The notes beneath the pieces are model-generated. The model ran no database searches. It was not told the origin of the DNA and saw only the letters and a program-made list of their open reading frames with translations. The position numbers were made by a program, and so were the translations under genes. From Christensenellaceae bacterium Phil10 (GTDB lineage Bacteria; Bacillota; Clostridia; Christensenellales; CAG-917), in assembly GCA_001940895.1 (NCBI GenBank), contig MSGY01000004.1, forward strand, positions 1 through 35,107: a DNA stretch of 35,107 nt. The letters are read 5' to 3'. Shown here in pieces: positions 1 to 7,685 of this stretch. Numbering within the stretch: the stretch's first letter is position 1; every line of letters starts with the position of its first letter.

Positions 1-2
1 AT

Positions 3-380
3 ATTCTCATACAATGCAAGCATTTCACAATCACAATAGGCAAAGACATATTGCGAAATCTTGGATTCCCCACTCACATCTGCTTTCGTGTCAACTCGGC
101 AAGCAACTCATTTATCATACTCCCTTGTAAAGCAGAAGACGCAATGTCTTTCAAAGTTCCTGATGATATTTATCTTAATCATCATACTATTATGAGAATA
201 CGAAGCAAGGCGTTCCTTTCTCACATAATAGAAACAAACAACTTTGACTCTGAGCTTGTTTACTCTTACGGCGCTCATTTTATCAAAGAGAAAAATACTG
301 TATTGGTAAACCTATTACCTGAGAACTTACGTCGAGTAAGCACATTAGACAGAATGAAAGTTGAAATGCCCGTTGGGTAA
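3..380 (+). CDS. Unknown protein, C-terminal part (5' end outside window)
   Basis: The frame is open from the first bases of the window to a TAA at 378-380, so the true start lies upstream and at least 125 residues are visible. A TTG at 51 is the first start-like codon but has no ribosome binding site and is not needed. I do not recognise the protein; it has no transmembrane segment, no cysteine motif and no repeat, and looks like a soluble mixed alpha/beta domain. Its codons are clearly more AT-rich (many AAA, ATT, CTT) than those of the genes to its right, which favour GAC, GCG and CGC. That, plus its place beside a tRNA gene, would fit recently acquired DNA, but this is inference. A strong terminator follows directly. 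Confidence 0.6.
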   Translation: MLIQCKHFTITIGKDILRNLGFPTHICFRVNSASNSFIILPCKAEDAMSFKVPDDIYLNHHTIMRIRSKAFLSHIIETNNFDSELVYSYGAHFIKEKNTVLVNLLPENLRRVSTLDRMKVEMPVG

Positions 381-386
381 AAAAAT

Positions 387-421
387 AATCCTCTGATTAA
401 ACAAAATCAGAGGATTTTTCT
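387..421 (+). terminator. Intrinsic terminator of the left-edge gene
   Basis: A 12-bp perfect stem (AATCCTCTGATT at 387-398, AATCAGAGGATT at 405-416) with a 6-base loop is followed by a T-rich tail. It begins 6 bases after the stop codon of the partial gene. Confidence 0.9.
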
Positions 422-572
422 TTGTGAAAAAGGCTAAATTTTTTAATGTCGCAGGTTTGAACCCTATAAGTTGACAAAAATCGAGAAAAGACAGCTGTAA
501 ATTTACTACCTTTTGTCCACTTTTTTCTCTGCATAAATTTTACTAAAACTGAATAATATTCATAAAAAAGAC
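422..572. other. Non-coding stretch with a T-arm-like fragment
   Basis: No credible gene is seen here. The only notable thing is GCAGGTTTGAACCCT at 451-465, which resembles a tRNA T-arm (stem GCAGG, loop TTTGAAC) whose 3' stem strand is broken. It could be a leftover attachment site next to the AT-rich gene on the left, or chance. Confidence 0.3.
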
Positions 573-612
573 AAGAAAAAAAGCGAATATTGCATAAATA
601 CTCGCTTTTTGT
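573..612 (-). terminator. Terminator downstream of tRNA-Asn
   Basis: On the minus strand, stem AAAAAGCGA (610-602) pairs with TCGCTTTTT (586-578) and is followed by more T residues. A second small hairpin (GGACAG...CTGTCC, about 617-638) lies between it and the tRNA. Confidence 0.6.
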
Positions 613-641
613 GAAAGGACAGCTTTTTTGTCTGTCCAACA

Positions 642-716
642 TGGCTCCCCCTGTCTGGTTCGAACAGACGACCCTTCGGTTAACAGCCGAATGCTCTACC
701 GCTGAGCTAAGGAGGA
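642..716 (-). tRNA. tRNA-Asn (GTT)
   Basis: On the minus strand the 75-base cloverleaf runs from acceptor TCCTCCT (716-710) to AGGGGGA, discriminator G and an encoded CCA (644-642). The anticodon loop CTGTTAA gives anticodon GTT (Asn). The D-arm (AGCTCAGCGGTAGAGC) and T-arm (TCTGTTCGAACCAGA) are standard. A strong promoter lies just upstream at 746-774. Confidence 0.96.
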
Positions 717-745
717 ATATTTGCCGTTTTTTCGACAGCACGATT

Positions 746-774
746 ATTCTATAATATACAAAAAAGATTGTCAA
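746..774 (-). promoter_or_regulatory. Promoter of tRNA-Asn
   Basis: On the minus strand: -35 TTGACA (774-769), 17-base spacer, -10 TAGAAT (751-746). The predicted start falls about 22 bases before the mature tRNA. Confidence 0.8.
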
Positions 775-839
775 CCATTTTAAAAACAAAATATAAATAA
801 TTTTTCCCCCGTTTCGTATCGTCCCTTATGCGGAAATTA

Positions 840-868
840 TTGCTTAAAGCGTGATAATACTGTATAAT
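840..868 (+). promoter_or_regulatory. Promoter of the MATE gene
   Basis: TTGCTT (840-845), 17-base spacer, TATAAT (863-868). The start would give a leader of about 20 bases containing the ribosome binding site AGAGGT. Confidence 0.75.
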
Positions 869-893
869 TTTTATTGCAATAAGAGGTAAATTT

Positions 894-2288
894 TTGGAAA
901 AAACCGCAAAAAATCCCTTCGAAGGCAGCAGCGTTTCGCGCGCAATTCTGACGTTCGCCCTGCCTACGATAATAAGTCAGCTGATAACGACCGTTTACAA
1001 TCTTGCCGACACTTTCTGGGTCGGAAGACTCGGCGACCCCAATCAACTTGCGGCGCTTTCCGTCGTGTTTCCCATGCAACTGCTGATGACTGCGACGGGC
1101 AATCTGTTCGGGATAGGGGCGGGCACCTGCATTTCGGCAAAGCTCGGTGAAAAGGATTTTGACAAAGCAAAACTCGCGTCGGTCTTTTCTTTTTATTTCG
1201 GCGGGCTGACTGCAATATTGTTTGCAATTCTCGTTTTCTGTCTGAAAAAGCCGCTGATGACCGTTCTGGGGTCGACGGCGGCAATCGACGGTTTCGTCAG
1301 CGATTATCTTAATATCGTTATGGTATGCGGCGCAGTGCCCACGATATTTAATCTTACCGTCGCAAATATGCTTCGAGGAGAAGGGTTGTCGTTTGCGGCG
1401 AGCGCCGGACTGTCTCTGGGCGGATTGCTTAATATAATTCTGGACCCGTTTTTCGTGCTTCCCGGTTATCTCGGCATGAACGTAAAAGGCGCGGCCGTCG
1501 CAACGATGATATCCAATTGCGTAACGACTTTGTTCTTTGTGACGCTTCTCGTCGTACGGCGCAGGAAGACGGCGCTTTGTTTCAGACCCCGAATCTTCGA
1601 GGCGGCAAAAACGATGGGCGCTGCGGTTTTGTTTACGGGACTGCCCTCGGCCCTTATGATGTTGCTTTCGGCGGTATCGAATACGGTGCTTAACAAACTG
1701 ATGATACGATACGGCGAAACGGCCGAAGCTGCCGTCGGGATTACGAAAAAGATTGACGCCATTCCCTTCGGCGCGATTAGCGGACTTACTCAGGGAGTTG
1801 CGCCGTTAATTGCCTACGACTACGGCGCGAACAATCGCAAAAGGCTTAAAAAGACCGTTAAACTTTCTTTCGCATACAGTTCCGTTTTTGCGATAATAGT
1901 ATTGACGATAATTGAATGTTTGGCAAAACCCATAACTTCATTGTTCATAAACGACGCTTTAACAATCGATTATGCAACAAACTTTTTAAGACTGCATTGC
2001 GCTTCCCTGCCGTTTCTTGCCGTGACATTTTTGCTTATTTCTTTCTTTCAGGCGGTTGGCGCGAAGACAAGGGCGTTTTTACTTTCGATAATCCGTAAAG
2101 GCGCCGTAGACATTCCTCTTATGTTTTTGCTGGATTACGTTTATCCGGTATTCGGAATAATCCTGTGTCAGCCCGTAACGGACGTGATATCGGCGATAAC
2201 CGGGGCGCTGTTGTTTTTCGGCTGGCATAACAAACATCCGCTTGAAGACGATACGGAAATACATATTGACTATGAAAATATGGCGTAA
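894..2288 (+). CDS. MATE family efflux transporter
   Basis: This is a polytopic inner-membrane transporter of the multidrug and toxic compound extrusion family, which exports cationic drugs or metabolites in exchange for Na+ or H+. The 464 residues match the usual family length and form about 12 hydrophobic segments. The N-terminal signature (ALPTIISQLITTVYNLAD, around residues 24-41, then VGRLG) is typical, and the second half repeats the fold (GLPSALMML..., about residue 250 onward). The start is TTG at 894, placed 6-7 bases after AGAGGT; no in-frame ATG lies nearby, and the promoter at 840-868 leaves no room for an upstream start. The substrate cannot be told from sequence. RidA follows 39 bases downstream and may be co-transcribed. 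Confidence 0.93.
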   Translation: MEKTAKNPFEGSSVSRAILTFALPTIISQLITTVYNLADTFWVGRLGDPNQLAALSVVFPMQLLMTATGNLFGIGAGTCISAKLGEKDFDKAKLASVFSFYFGGLTAILFAILVFCLKKPLMTVLGSTAAIDGFVSDYLNIVMVCGAVPTIFNLTVANMLRGEGLSFAASAGLSLGGLLNIILDPFFVLPGYLGMNVKGAAVATMISNCVTTLFFVTLLVVRRRKTALCFRPRIFEAAKTMGAAVLFTGLPSALMMLLSAVSNTVLNKLMIRYGETAEAAVGITKKIDAIPFGAISGLTQGVAPLIAYDYGANNRKRLKKTVKLSFAYSSVFAIIVLTIIECLAKPITSLFINDALTIDYATNFLRLHCASLPFLAVTFLLISFFQAVGAKTRAFLLSIIRKGAVDIPLMFLLDYVYPVFGIILCQPVTDVISAITGALLFFGWHNKHPLEDDTEIHIDYENMA

Positions 2289-2327
2289 ACCGCCTTATAT
2301 ACAAATCAAATATCGGGAGACAGTATT

Positions 2328-2702
2328 ATGAAAAAAGAAATCAGCAGCCTTTCGGCGCCGAAAGCGATAGGTCCTTACTCGCAGGCAATCCTTTCGGGCG
2401 ACACTCTTTACGTATCGGGCAATATTCCCGTAAATCCTTCGGACGGCGGAATCCCCGACGGCATCGAAGCGCAGACGAAACAGGTCTTCGAAAATATGAA
2501 AGCCGTGCTTAAAGAAGCGGGTATGGACTTTTCGGACGTTGTGAAAACCACTGCGTTTCTCACCGACCTCGATAATTTCGCCGCGTTTAACGCGCTTTAT
2601 TCCGACTATTTTATCGCGCCTTATCCCGCAAGAAGCTGCGTGGAGGTTTCGAAACTTCCCAAAGGCGTTCTCGTAGAGGTGGAGTGCGTCGCAAAAAAAT
2701 AA
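2328..2702 (+). CDS. ridA: RidA family reactive enamine/imine deaminase
   Basis: A cytosolic 124-residue protein of the RidA/YjgF/Rid family, which forms trimers and hydrolyses 2-aminoacrylate and related reactive enamines released by PLP enzymes such as threonine or serine dehydratase. The family core is complete: GPYSQAI near residues 16-22, the LYVSGNIPVNP strand, the KTTAFLTDL strand, and the C-terminal PARSCVEVSKLPKGVLVEVECVA block with the substrate-carboxylate-binding Arg (in PARS) and the conserved Glu (VEVE). The ribosome binding site GGGAGA lies about 8 bases before the ATG. It follows the MATE gene closely with no terminator between, so the two may share a transcript. Confidence 0.95.
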   Translation: MKKEISSLSAPKAIGPYSQAILSGDTLYVSGNIPVNPSDGGIPDGIEAQTKQVFENMKAVLKEAGMDFSDVVKTTAFLTDLDNFAAFNALYSDYFIAPYPARSCVEVSKLPKGVLVEVECVAKK

Positions 2703-2709
2703 CCGCCGC

Positions 2710-2738
2710 TTGCGTTTTTTCCGTCAACGGGTTATAAT
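2710..2738 (+). promoter_or_regulatory. Promoter of the 241-residue unknown gene
   Basis: TTGCGT (2710-2715), 17-base spacer, TATAAT (2733-2738). The predicted start (about 2745) is only about 9 bases before the ATG at 2754, so the mRNA leader would consist of little more than the GGTGAG ribosome binding site. Confidence 0.7.
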
Positions 2739-2753
2739 GGTTTCGGTGAGCTT

Positions 2754-3479
2754 ATGAATATCGATTACAGCAACGAAGCGGTTGCCGCGTTTTCGGCGCA
2801 ATGCGACGAATTTATCGGCAGCAAACTGATAATGTCAAATCAGAAAATCCGTATGCTTTTAAAGTGTATGGCATATTACGACGCTCTTCGCAAACTCGTG
2901 GAGGACTGTCGTTTCAATTTCGATTACGATGCGGAATATAACCGTGCCATTGTCAATCTCGGTACGGCAACGGTTTTCAGACTTCCCTCGTCGCAAAGAA
3001 AGCGCGTCGCGTTAATCGTGTGTCTTCTGCTCGATTTTGACGAAGGTCGACGCGATTTCGTTCGATTTATTCAGGACTTTTACCGCGCGGAGGACAAAAA
3101 CGACAGTTACGTCGGGTTTATCAACGGGATTATCGCGCCGTTTAAAGAGGCGGTGCTCACTTTGCTTTCGGAAGACGATAAGGCCGATTTCGAAATAAGA
3201 GACGATAAACGCATAGAAGTCAACGCCGCGCTTGCCGAACAGGCGGAATATTTTATCAGAACGCAGATTTCGGCGGTAAAGGACAGCAAACTCGACCTCG
3301 ATACCCGGAAGGAGCTGGTTTTCGTGCTGGATAATTTTCTTACCGTCCTGAATATGCGCGACGCTCAGCTCATCAAAGCGTACTGGATAGGTCTTAAAAA
3401 TCTGCTGGCCACAAATAAGCAGTATTCCAAAAACGCAGACGCTCTTAACAACGTCGTAAAGGCATATATAGGAATGTGA
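2754..3479 (+). CDS. Unknown soluble protein, 241 residues
   Basis: I do not recognise this protein. It is soluble and predominantly helical, with no signal peptide, membrane segment, cysteine motif or recognisable catalytic signature. The middle (about residues 79-113) contains a basic SSQRKR stretch followed by a hydrophobic helix and an aromatic/acidic segment; the C-terminal half is a series of amphipathic helices rich in Leu and Lys. Codon use matches its neighbours, so it looks native. It has its own promoter with a near-minimal leader, and is followed by the promoter of the tRNA-Ala/Ile pair, so it appears to be a single-gene unit. Reading frame length, promoter, GGTGAG and ATG all agree, so that it is a real gene is fairly certain; its function is not. 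Confidence 0.8.
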   Translation: MNIDYSNEAVAAFSAQCDEFIGSKLIMSNQKIRMLLKCMAYYDALRKLVEDCRFNFDYDAEYNRAIVNLGTATVFRLPSSQRKRVALIVCLLLDFDEGRRDFVRFIQDFYRAEDKNDSYVGFINGIIAPFKEAVLTLLSEDDKADFEIRDDKRIEVNAALAEQAEYFIRTQISAVKDSKLDLDTRKELVFVLDNFLTVLNMRDAQLIKAYWIGLKNLLATNKQYSKNADALNNVVKAYIGM

Positions 3480-3532
3480 TTTTCCAAAAAGCGCCGTCGC
3501 CGCAAAAAAATTGTCAAATAGTAAAAAATTCG

Positions 3533-3561
3533 TTGACAAATTTTTTCTGCAATGCTATTCT
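3533..3561 (+). promoter_or_regulatory. Promoter of the tRNA-Ala/tRNA-Ile pair
   Basis: A consensus -35 TTGACA (3533-3538), 17-base spacer, -10 TATTCT (3556-3561), about 37 bases before the first tRNA. Confidence 0.85.
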
Positions 3562-3598
3562 TTATTAGCTGTCGGTAAACGGAGACGGCCAGACTCTC

Positions 3599-3674
3599 GG
3601 GGGTATAGCTCAGCTGGTAGAGCACCTGCTTTGCAAGCAGGGGGTCAGCGGTTCGAATCCGCTTATCTCCACCA
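3599..3674 (+). tRNA. tRNA-Ala (TGC)
   Basis: A 76-base cloverleaf: acceptor GGGGGTA (3599-3605) pairs with TATCTCC (3664-3670, two G-U pairs), discriminator A, encoded CCA 3672-3674. Anticodon stem CTGCT/AGCAG with loop TTTGCAA gives TGC. T-arm AGCGGTTCGAATCCGCT. It is followed 5 bases later by tRNA-Ile. The Ala-Ile pair often sits inside rRNA operons, but here it stands alone with its own promoter and terminator. Confidence 0.96.
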
Positions 3675-3679
3675 TATTC

Positions 3680-3756
3680 GGGATTGTAGCTCAGTTGGTT
3701 AGAGCACGCGCCTGATAAGCGCGAGGTCGGTAGTTCGAGCCTACTCAATCCCACCA
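3680..3756 (+). tRNA. tRNA-Ile (GAT)
   Basis: A 77-base cloverleaf: acceptor GGGATTG (3680-3686) pairs with CAATCCC (3746-3752), discriminator A, encoded CCA 3754-3756. Anticodon loop CTGATAA gives GAT. Co-transcribed with tRNA-Ala. Confidence 0.96.
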
Positions 3757-3786
3757 ACTCCCCAAATTTTTTGCGGGAGTTTTTTA
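3756..3786 (+). terminator. Terminator of the tRNA pair
   Basis: Stem AACTCCC (3756-3762) / GGGAGTT (3775-3781) followed by TTTTT. The stem begins on the last base of the encoded CCA. Confidence 0.85.
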
Positions 3787-3932
3787 CTGCCGAAATTGTG
3801 CTTTATCACTTGCAAATAGTTTTATATATTCTTCATTTTCGAAAACAAGCTTCGTTTTAAAATTTTTATTGTATTTTTATGTATAATAATATAAAATATA
3901 GTCGTACGAAAAAATTTAAATAAGGTGTTTTA

Positions 3933-5888
3933 ATGAAAAATAAAAAATTAATACTTTCCGTCATAGCGGTCGCGGCGATACTCGCTTTTTCTCTTACTTC
4001 GTTAGCAGGCTGCGCTCTTTTCAGAAAGAACGACATTAACGAACTTGCAGACGAACTGTTTCCGATGCTTTTCAGCAACGACGTTTTAAGTTCCAATTTC
4101 TTTTTCGAAGACGCAGATTCGGCACTTGGGTTAACGCCGAAAGCCGGGCTGTCCGCGCCGTCTACAAAAGAGGACTACTACGACGCTTACTCTTCATACA
4201 AAACGCAGGCGGCGCTTATGGCGACAACTTACCGCTACAGCAAAATGTCCGACGCCGATAAGGACTTGTTCACGTTTTTGCAGAATTTCTTTATCGACCA
4301 ATCCTTATTCGCCGATTTTTATTACCTGCAGGACGATTATATAGGAGGGTATTCGGGAATGCAGGCGTCTTTGCCCATATACCTTACCGAATACAAATTC
4401 CGCGACGAGCAGGATATTAAAGATTATATCGTAATTTGCAATCAAACGACGGACGTGTTTCCCACATGGATGGATTATGAAATCGACCGTATCGAAAACG
4501 GATACGCGCGCCCGCGTTTCGTATTGTTTTACGCAATAGAACAGGCTGAAAACTTTACGGGAGCAAAGATTCTCGGCGAAGGCGATACTATGTCGGAAAT
4601 GCTTCAGGCGCCCTCCCCCGACCCGGCCGACTACCCCAAAAACGACGATAATTTCGTTCTTAGAAACGCATTGCAGAAAATCGACGACTGCTCCTTCCTG
4701 AACGACGAACGGAAAACAAGTTATAAAGCGCAGATAACCGAAGCGGTAAAAACCATGATACGCGCCTACGTCCGACTCGGAAACGACATAAAAGACGTAT
4801 TAACAAATCCGACGTATCAAACTATCTTCGACAATATGAACGGCGGCCTTGCGATGTACGGTAAAACGGGCAGAGACTATTACGAGGCTCTTTTCAAATA
4901 TTCGACGGGTACGCGCGACGGAATTTCCGCTGCCGCAAAAACCGTGTATGCAGAATACGAACAAGCCGTCAAAGAACTTGACGCTTTAAGAAATCAACTT
5001 GCGTCGAAACTTTCCGAAAGCGGCATAACGACGGATGCTGACGCCTACGTCGTCGACTACTTCAACAACGACAAATGGGATTTGAGTTCTCTTTATTCCA
5101 CTATCGATACGCTTAAAGGAGTGCTTTCGCCCGACTTCCCCGCGTTTGCGGGAAACGCCGATAAGGTTACCCTGAAAATAGTCGACGAAAGCGTAAAAGA
5201 CAATTTTGCGCCCGCCGCCTATTTCGTATCACCTTTAGACAATCCCGATTCGTCCGAGACCATAATCATCAACAACTGGGACAGCACCGGTTATTTGTCG
5301 TACGACCTTCTGTCGCACGAGGGTATTCCCGGCCATCTTTATCAGTACAACTATCTTAAAAACAGCGATAAACACAATATAGTCAAGGTTTTGTGCCCTA
5401 CCGCTTATAAAGAGGGCTGGGCAACGTATGCCGAACACTACTCCGCCGAAAAATACGGCGCGCGCGACGGCATAGACAATCTCGTTATGCGTTATCAGGT
5501 CAAAAAAGTTCTCGTACAGGGATATATACGCGTGCTTGGCGATATGAAAGTCAATTACGACGGCGCGGGAACGGACGAACTCGAAAAATGGCTTGCGGAC
5601 ACTTTGAAAATCAACGAACACCCCTCTGTTCTCAGCAGTTTCACCGCGGACGAGGAGACGGGCAAACTGGTTTTAGTCAGAAGAACGGTTAAAGACTTTG
5701 CAAACAACGTCGCCGTAAACGCCGTGCTTGACCCCGCAAACGCCGCAACCTATTATTACAGTTATATACAGGTCAAAAACATAATAAGCGGCCTGCAGAA
5801 CAAAGGCTATTCGGTATACGACGCGCATAAGGCTTTTCTCGACAGCCCCTATACCTTTACGCAGATTAAAGAAAAGTACGGTTTATAA
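3933..5888 (+). CDS. DUF885 family lipoprotein (putative metallopeptidase)
   Basis: A 651-residue surface lipoprotein. The N-terminus has a basic start (MKNKK), a hydrophobic segment and a lipobox LAGC with the lipidated cysteine at about residue 27, so it should be anchored outside the membrane. The rest matches the DUF885 family, thought to be zinc peptidases: the C-terminal half holds HEGIPGH (around residue 464), an H-E-x-x-x-x-H metal-site motif, followed about 30 residues later by KEGWATYAEHY, whose Glu is the expected third ligand. Peptide hydrolysis is inferred from family resemblance; the substrate is unknown. The ribosome binding site AAGGTG lies 5 bases before the ATG. An AT-rich region upstream has a TATAAT (3882-3887) but no convincing -35. 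The HPr-like gene follows with its own promoter starting right at the stop codon. Confidence 0.88.
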   Translation: MKNKKLILSVIAVAAILAFSLTSLAGCALFRKNDINELADELFPMLFSNDVLSSNFFFEDADSALGLTPKAGLSAPSTKEDYYDAYSSYKTQAALMATTYRYSKMSDADKDLFTFLQNFFIDQSLFADFYYLQDDYIGGYSGMQASLPIYLTEYKFRDEQDIKDYIVICNQTTDVFPTWMDYEIDRIENGYARPRFVLFYAIEQAENFTGAKILGEGDTMSEMLQAPSPDPADYPKNDDNFVLRNALQKIDDCSFLNDERKTSYKAQITEAVKTMIRAYVRLGNDIKDVLTNPTYQTIFDNMNGGLAMYGKTGRDYYEALFKYSTGTRDGISAAAKTVYAEYEQAVKELDALRNQLASKLSESGITTDADAYVVDYFNNDKWDLSSLYSTIDTLKGVLSPDFPAFAGNADKVTLKIVDESVKDNFAPAAYFVSPLDNPDSSETIIINNWDSTGYLSYDLLSHEGIPGHLYQYNYLKNSDKHNIVKVLCPTAYKEGWATYAEHYSAEKYGARDGIDNLVMRYQVKKVLVQGYIRVLGDMKVNYDGAGTDELEKWLADTLKINEHPSVLSSFTADEETGKLVLVRRTVKDFANNVAVNAVLDPANAATYYYSYIQVKNIISGLQNKGYSVYDAHKAFLDSPYTFTQIKEKYGL

Positions 5889-5917
5889 TTGACAAACAAT
5901 ATCATAAATGCTAAAAT
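5889..5917 (+). promoter_or_regulatory. Promoter of the HPr-like gene
   Basis: TTGACA (5889-5894), 17-base spacer, TAAAAT (5912-5917), beginning immediately after the DUF885 stop codon. The leader would be about 35 bases. This promoter sits inside the longest open frame, which supports the internal ATG at 5959 as the true start. Confidence 0.85.
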
Positions 5918-5958
5918 TTTCACGAAAAATGAAATTATTCAGCAGGAGATATATATTA

Positions 5959-6185
5959 TGAAATCGGTTACTTTGAACCTTGACACGGCGGAAAGCGTAA
6001 AGCACTTTGTAAACGTCGTCAATAAATTCGATTACGATATGGATTTAAGAAGCGGCAGACATGTCGTTGACGCAAAATCCATTCTCGGTATTTTCAGTCT
6101 CGACCTTTCCACCCCCGTCGTACTCGAAGTATTCAGCGACAACTGCGGCGACCTTATCGAAGCTCTCGGGCCCTTTATCGACTGA
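5959..6185 (+). CDS. HPr-like protein lacking the phosphorylatable histidine
   Basis: A 75-residue protein with the HPr fold. Aligning it without gaps to Bacillus HPr from the KF/KY at the end of helix 1 to the Ser46 region puts Ser46 at S41, inside a conserved KSILGIFSL block, but His15 falls on T10 and Arg17 on E12. It therefore cannot act as a PEP-dependent phosphocarrier, while the regulatory serine loop recognised by HPr kinase is intact. By analogy with Crh, which also lacks His15, a regulatory role is possible; that is inference. It is shorter than HPr (about 85-88) because the N-terminus and final helix are trimmed. The start at 5959 is supported by AGGAGA and the promoter at 5889-5917. 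No other PTS gene is in the window. Confidence 0.8.
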
Positions 6186-6210
6186 TTGCAACGACAAAAC
6201 TTTCAACAAG

Positions 6211-6240
6211 AAAGCCCTTCGGAAATCCGAAGGGCTTTTG
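6211..6240. terminator. Bidirectional terminator between the HPr-like gene and gcvPB
   Basis: A 12-bp perfect stem AAAGCCCTTCGG (6211-6222) / CCGAAGGGCTTT (6227-6238), 4-base loop, with T tracts on both strands. It serves the two convergent units. Confidence 0.92.
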
Positions 6241-6259
6241 TTAACCGTCAAAACGTATT

Positions 6260-7684
6260 TTATTGTTTTCTGACTTTCGGTTTTCTTGCGGCAAGAACCT
6301 CGTCGGGACGCGATATAGGAGTAGACGCGGGACAAGCCTTTACCGCGTCGGGATTGCTTTTCGCTTCCTCGTAAATTTCACGCATAACGTCTCTGCACGC
6401 TTCCAGCGTTTCGCGGCTTTCGGTCTCCGTCGGCTCGAACATAAGCGCCTCGTGTACGATAAGCGGAAAATACATCGTCGGCGGGTGAATACCCTTGTCG
6501 ATTAACGCTTTTGCCACGTCCATCGCGCTGACGCCCGTTTCATCGTGAAATTTTTCGAGACTCAGAACGAACTCGTGCATACAGGTGCGCGAATACGCCG
6601 TTTTGAAATACGGCTCAAGCAGTACCCTGAGATAGTTTGCGTTCAGAACGGCGTTTTCGGAGGCTTCTCTTATTCCCTCCTTGCCCAAAGTAAGAAGATA
6701 TGCGTACGCTCTTAAAACAACGAGGAAGTTGCCGTAAAAAGCTTTAACTTTTCCTATGCTGTTTTCTCTTTCCGCAAAACGGTATCTGTTCCGTACGCGC
6801 ACGACCGCGGGGTCCGGCATGAATTGCACCAGTTTCTTTTTGCATCCTATCGCGCCCGAACCGGGACCGCCTCCGCCGTGCGGCGTCGAGAAAGTTTTGT
6901 GCAAATTAAGATGCACCACGTCGAAACCGAGGTCTCCGGGACGGATTACTCCCATAACCGCATTGAGATTCGCTCCGTCGTAATAGACGAGTCCGCCCGC
7001 CTTATGAACGACAGAAGTGATTTTTAAGATATGTTCGTCCAGAAGTCCCAGCGTATTGGGATTTGTGAGCATCAGCGCTGCAGTATCGTCACCGACAGAC
7101 TCTTTCAGCGCTTTAATATCTACGTTACCGCGCTTGTCGCTTTTAACGTTGATTATCTCGAAACCGCACATTGCGGCGCTTGCGGGATTAGTTCCGTGCG
7201 CGCTGTCGGGCACGATTATTTTATTGCGCTTACCGTCTCCCCTCGACAAATGGTATTTTCTGATTATCTGCAAACTCGTGTATTCGCCGTGTGCGCCAGC
7301 GGCGGGTTCCAGCGAGATTTCGTCCATACCCGTGATTTCCGCAAGTATTTTCTGCGTTTCGTACATTACTTCAAGCGCGCCCTGAACGGTTGATTCGGGC
7401 TGTAACGGATGCAGATTCGTAAACGCGGGATTTCTTGCAATCACCTCGTTGAGTTTAGGATTATACTTCATCGTGCAACTTCCGAGGGGATAGAACACGT
7501 TGTCGACGCCCACGCATTTGCGGGATAATCCGATATAGTGCCTTACAAGGTCGACTTCGGCTACTTCGGGCAGAACGGCAGGCGTTTCGCGAAGATATTT
7601 TTTATCGAACGAATATTCCTTTACGTCGCATTCGGGAAGAGTTACGGCACGGCGGCCCTCAACCGATTTATCGAAAATCAACAT
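6260..7684 (-). CDS. gcvPB: Glycine dehydrogenase (decarboxylating) subunit 2
   Basis: This is the PLP-bearing beta half of the two-subunit P protein of the glycine cleavage system. With GcvPA it decarboxylates glycine and passes the aminomethyl group to the lipoyl arm of GcvH. The PLP Schiff-base lysine is K263 in LNLHKTFSTPHGGGGPG, preceded by the expected PLP-contacting regions AHGTNPAS (around 162-169) and YYDGAN (234-239). Length (474) is normal for the split form. The gene ends the gcv operon; its ATG follows the gcvPA stop by a single base and its GGAGGAA ribosome binding site is formed by the last codons of gcvPA, so the two subunits are likely translationally coupled. Confidence 0.97.
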   Translation of the reverse strand: MLIFDKSVEGRRAVTLPECDVKEYSFDKKYLRETPAVLPEVAEVDLVRHYIGLSRKCVGVDNVFYPLGSCTMKYNPKLNEVIARNPAFTNLHPLQPESTVQGALEVMYETQKILAEITGMDEISLEPAAGAHGEYTSLQIIRKYHLSRGDGKRNKIIVPDSAHGTNPASAAMCGFEIINVKSDKRGNVDIKALKESVGDDTAALMLTNPNTLGLLDEHILKITSVVHKAGGLVYYDGANLNAVMGVIRPGDLGFDVVHLNLHKTFSTPHGGGGPGSGAIGCKKKLVQFMPDPAVVRVRNRYRFAERENSIGKVKAFYGNFLVVLRAYAYLLTLGKEGIREASENAVLNANYLRVLLEPYFKTAYSRTCMHEFVLSLEKFHDETGVSAMDVAKALIDKGIHPPTMYFPLIVHEALMFEPTETESRETLEACRDVMREIYEEAKSNPDAVKACPASTPISRPDEVLAARKPKVRKQ

Positions 7685-7685
7685 A

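Noticed and set aside
397-789. A 130-codon minus-strand open frame over the tRNA-Asn region
   Set aside because: It runs straight through the tRNA, its terminators and its promoter, lacks a ribosome binding site, and has no protein-like composition.
3511-3702. An open frame through tRNA-Ala and into tRNA-Ile
   Set aside because: It is an accident of the tRNA sequences; the promoter and cloverleaves explain the region.
5889-5958. Upstream extension of the HPr-like frame starting at TTG 5889
   Set aside because: That TTG is part of the -35 TTGACA, and HPr proteins start where ATG 5959 places them.
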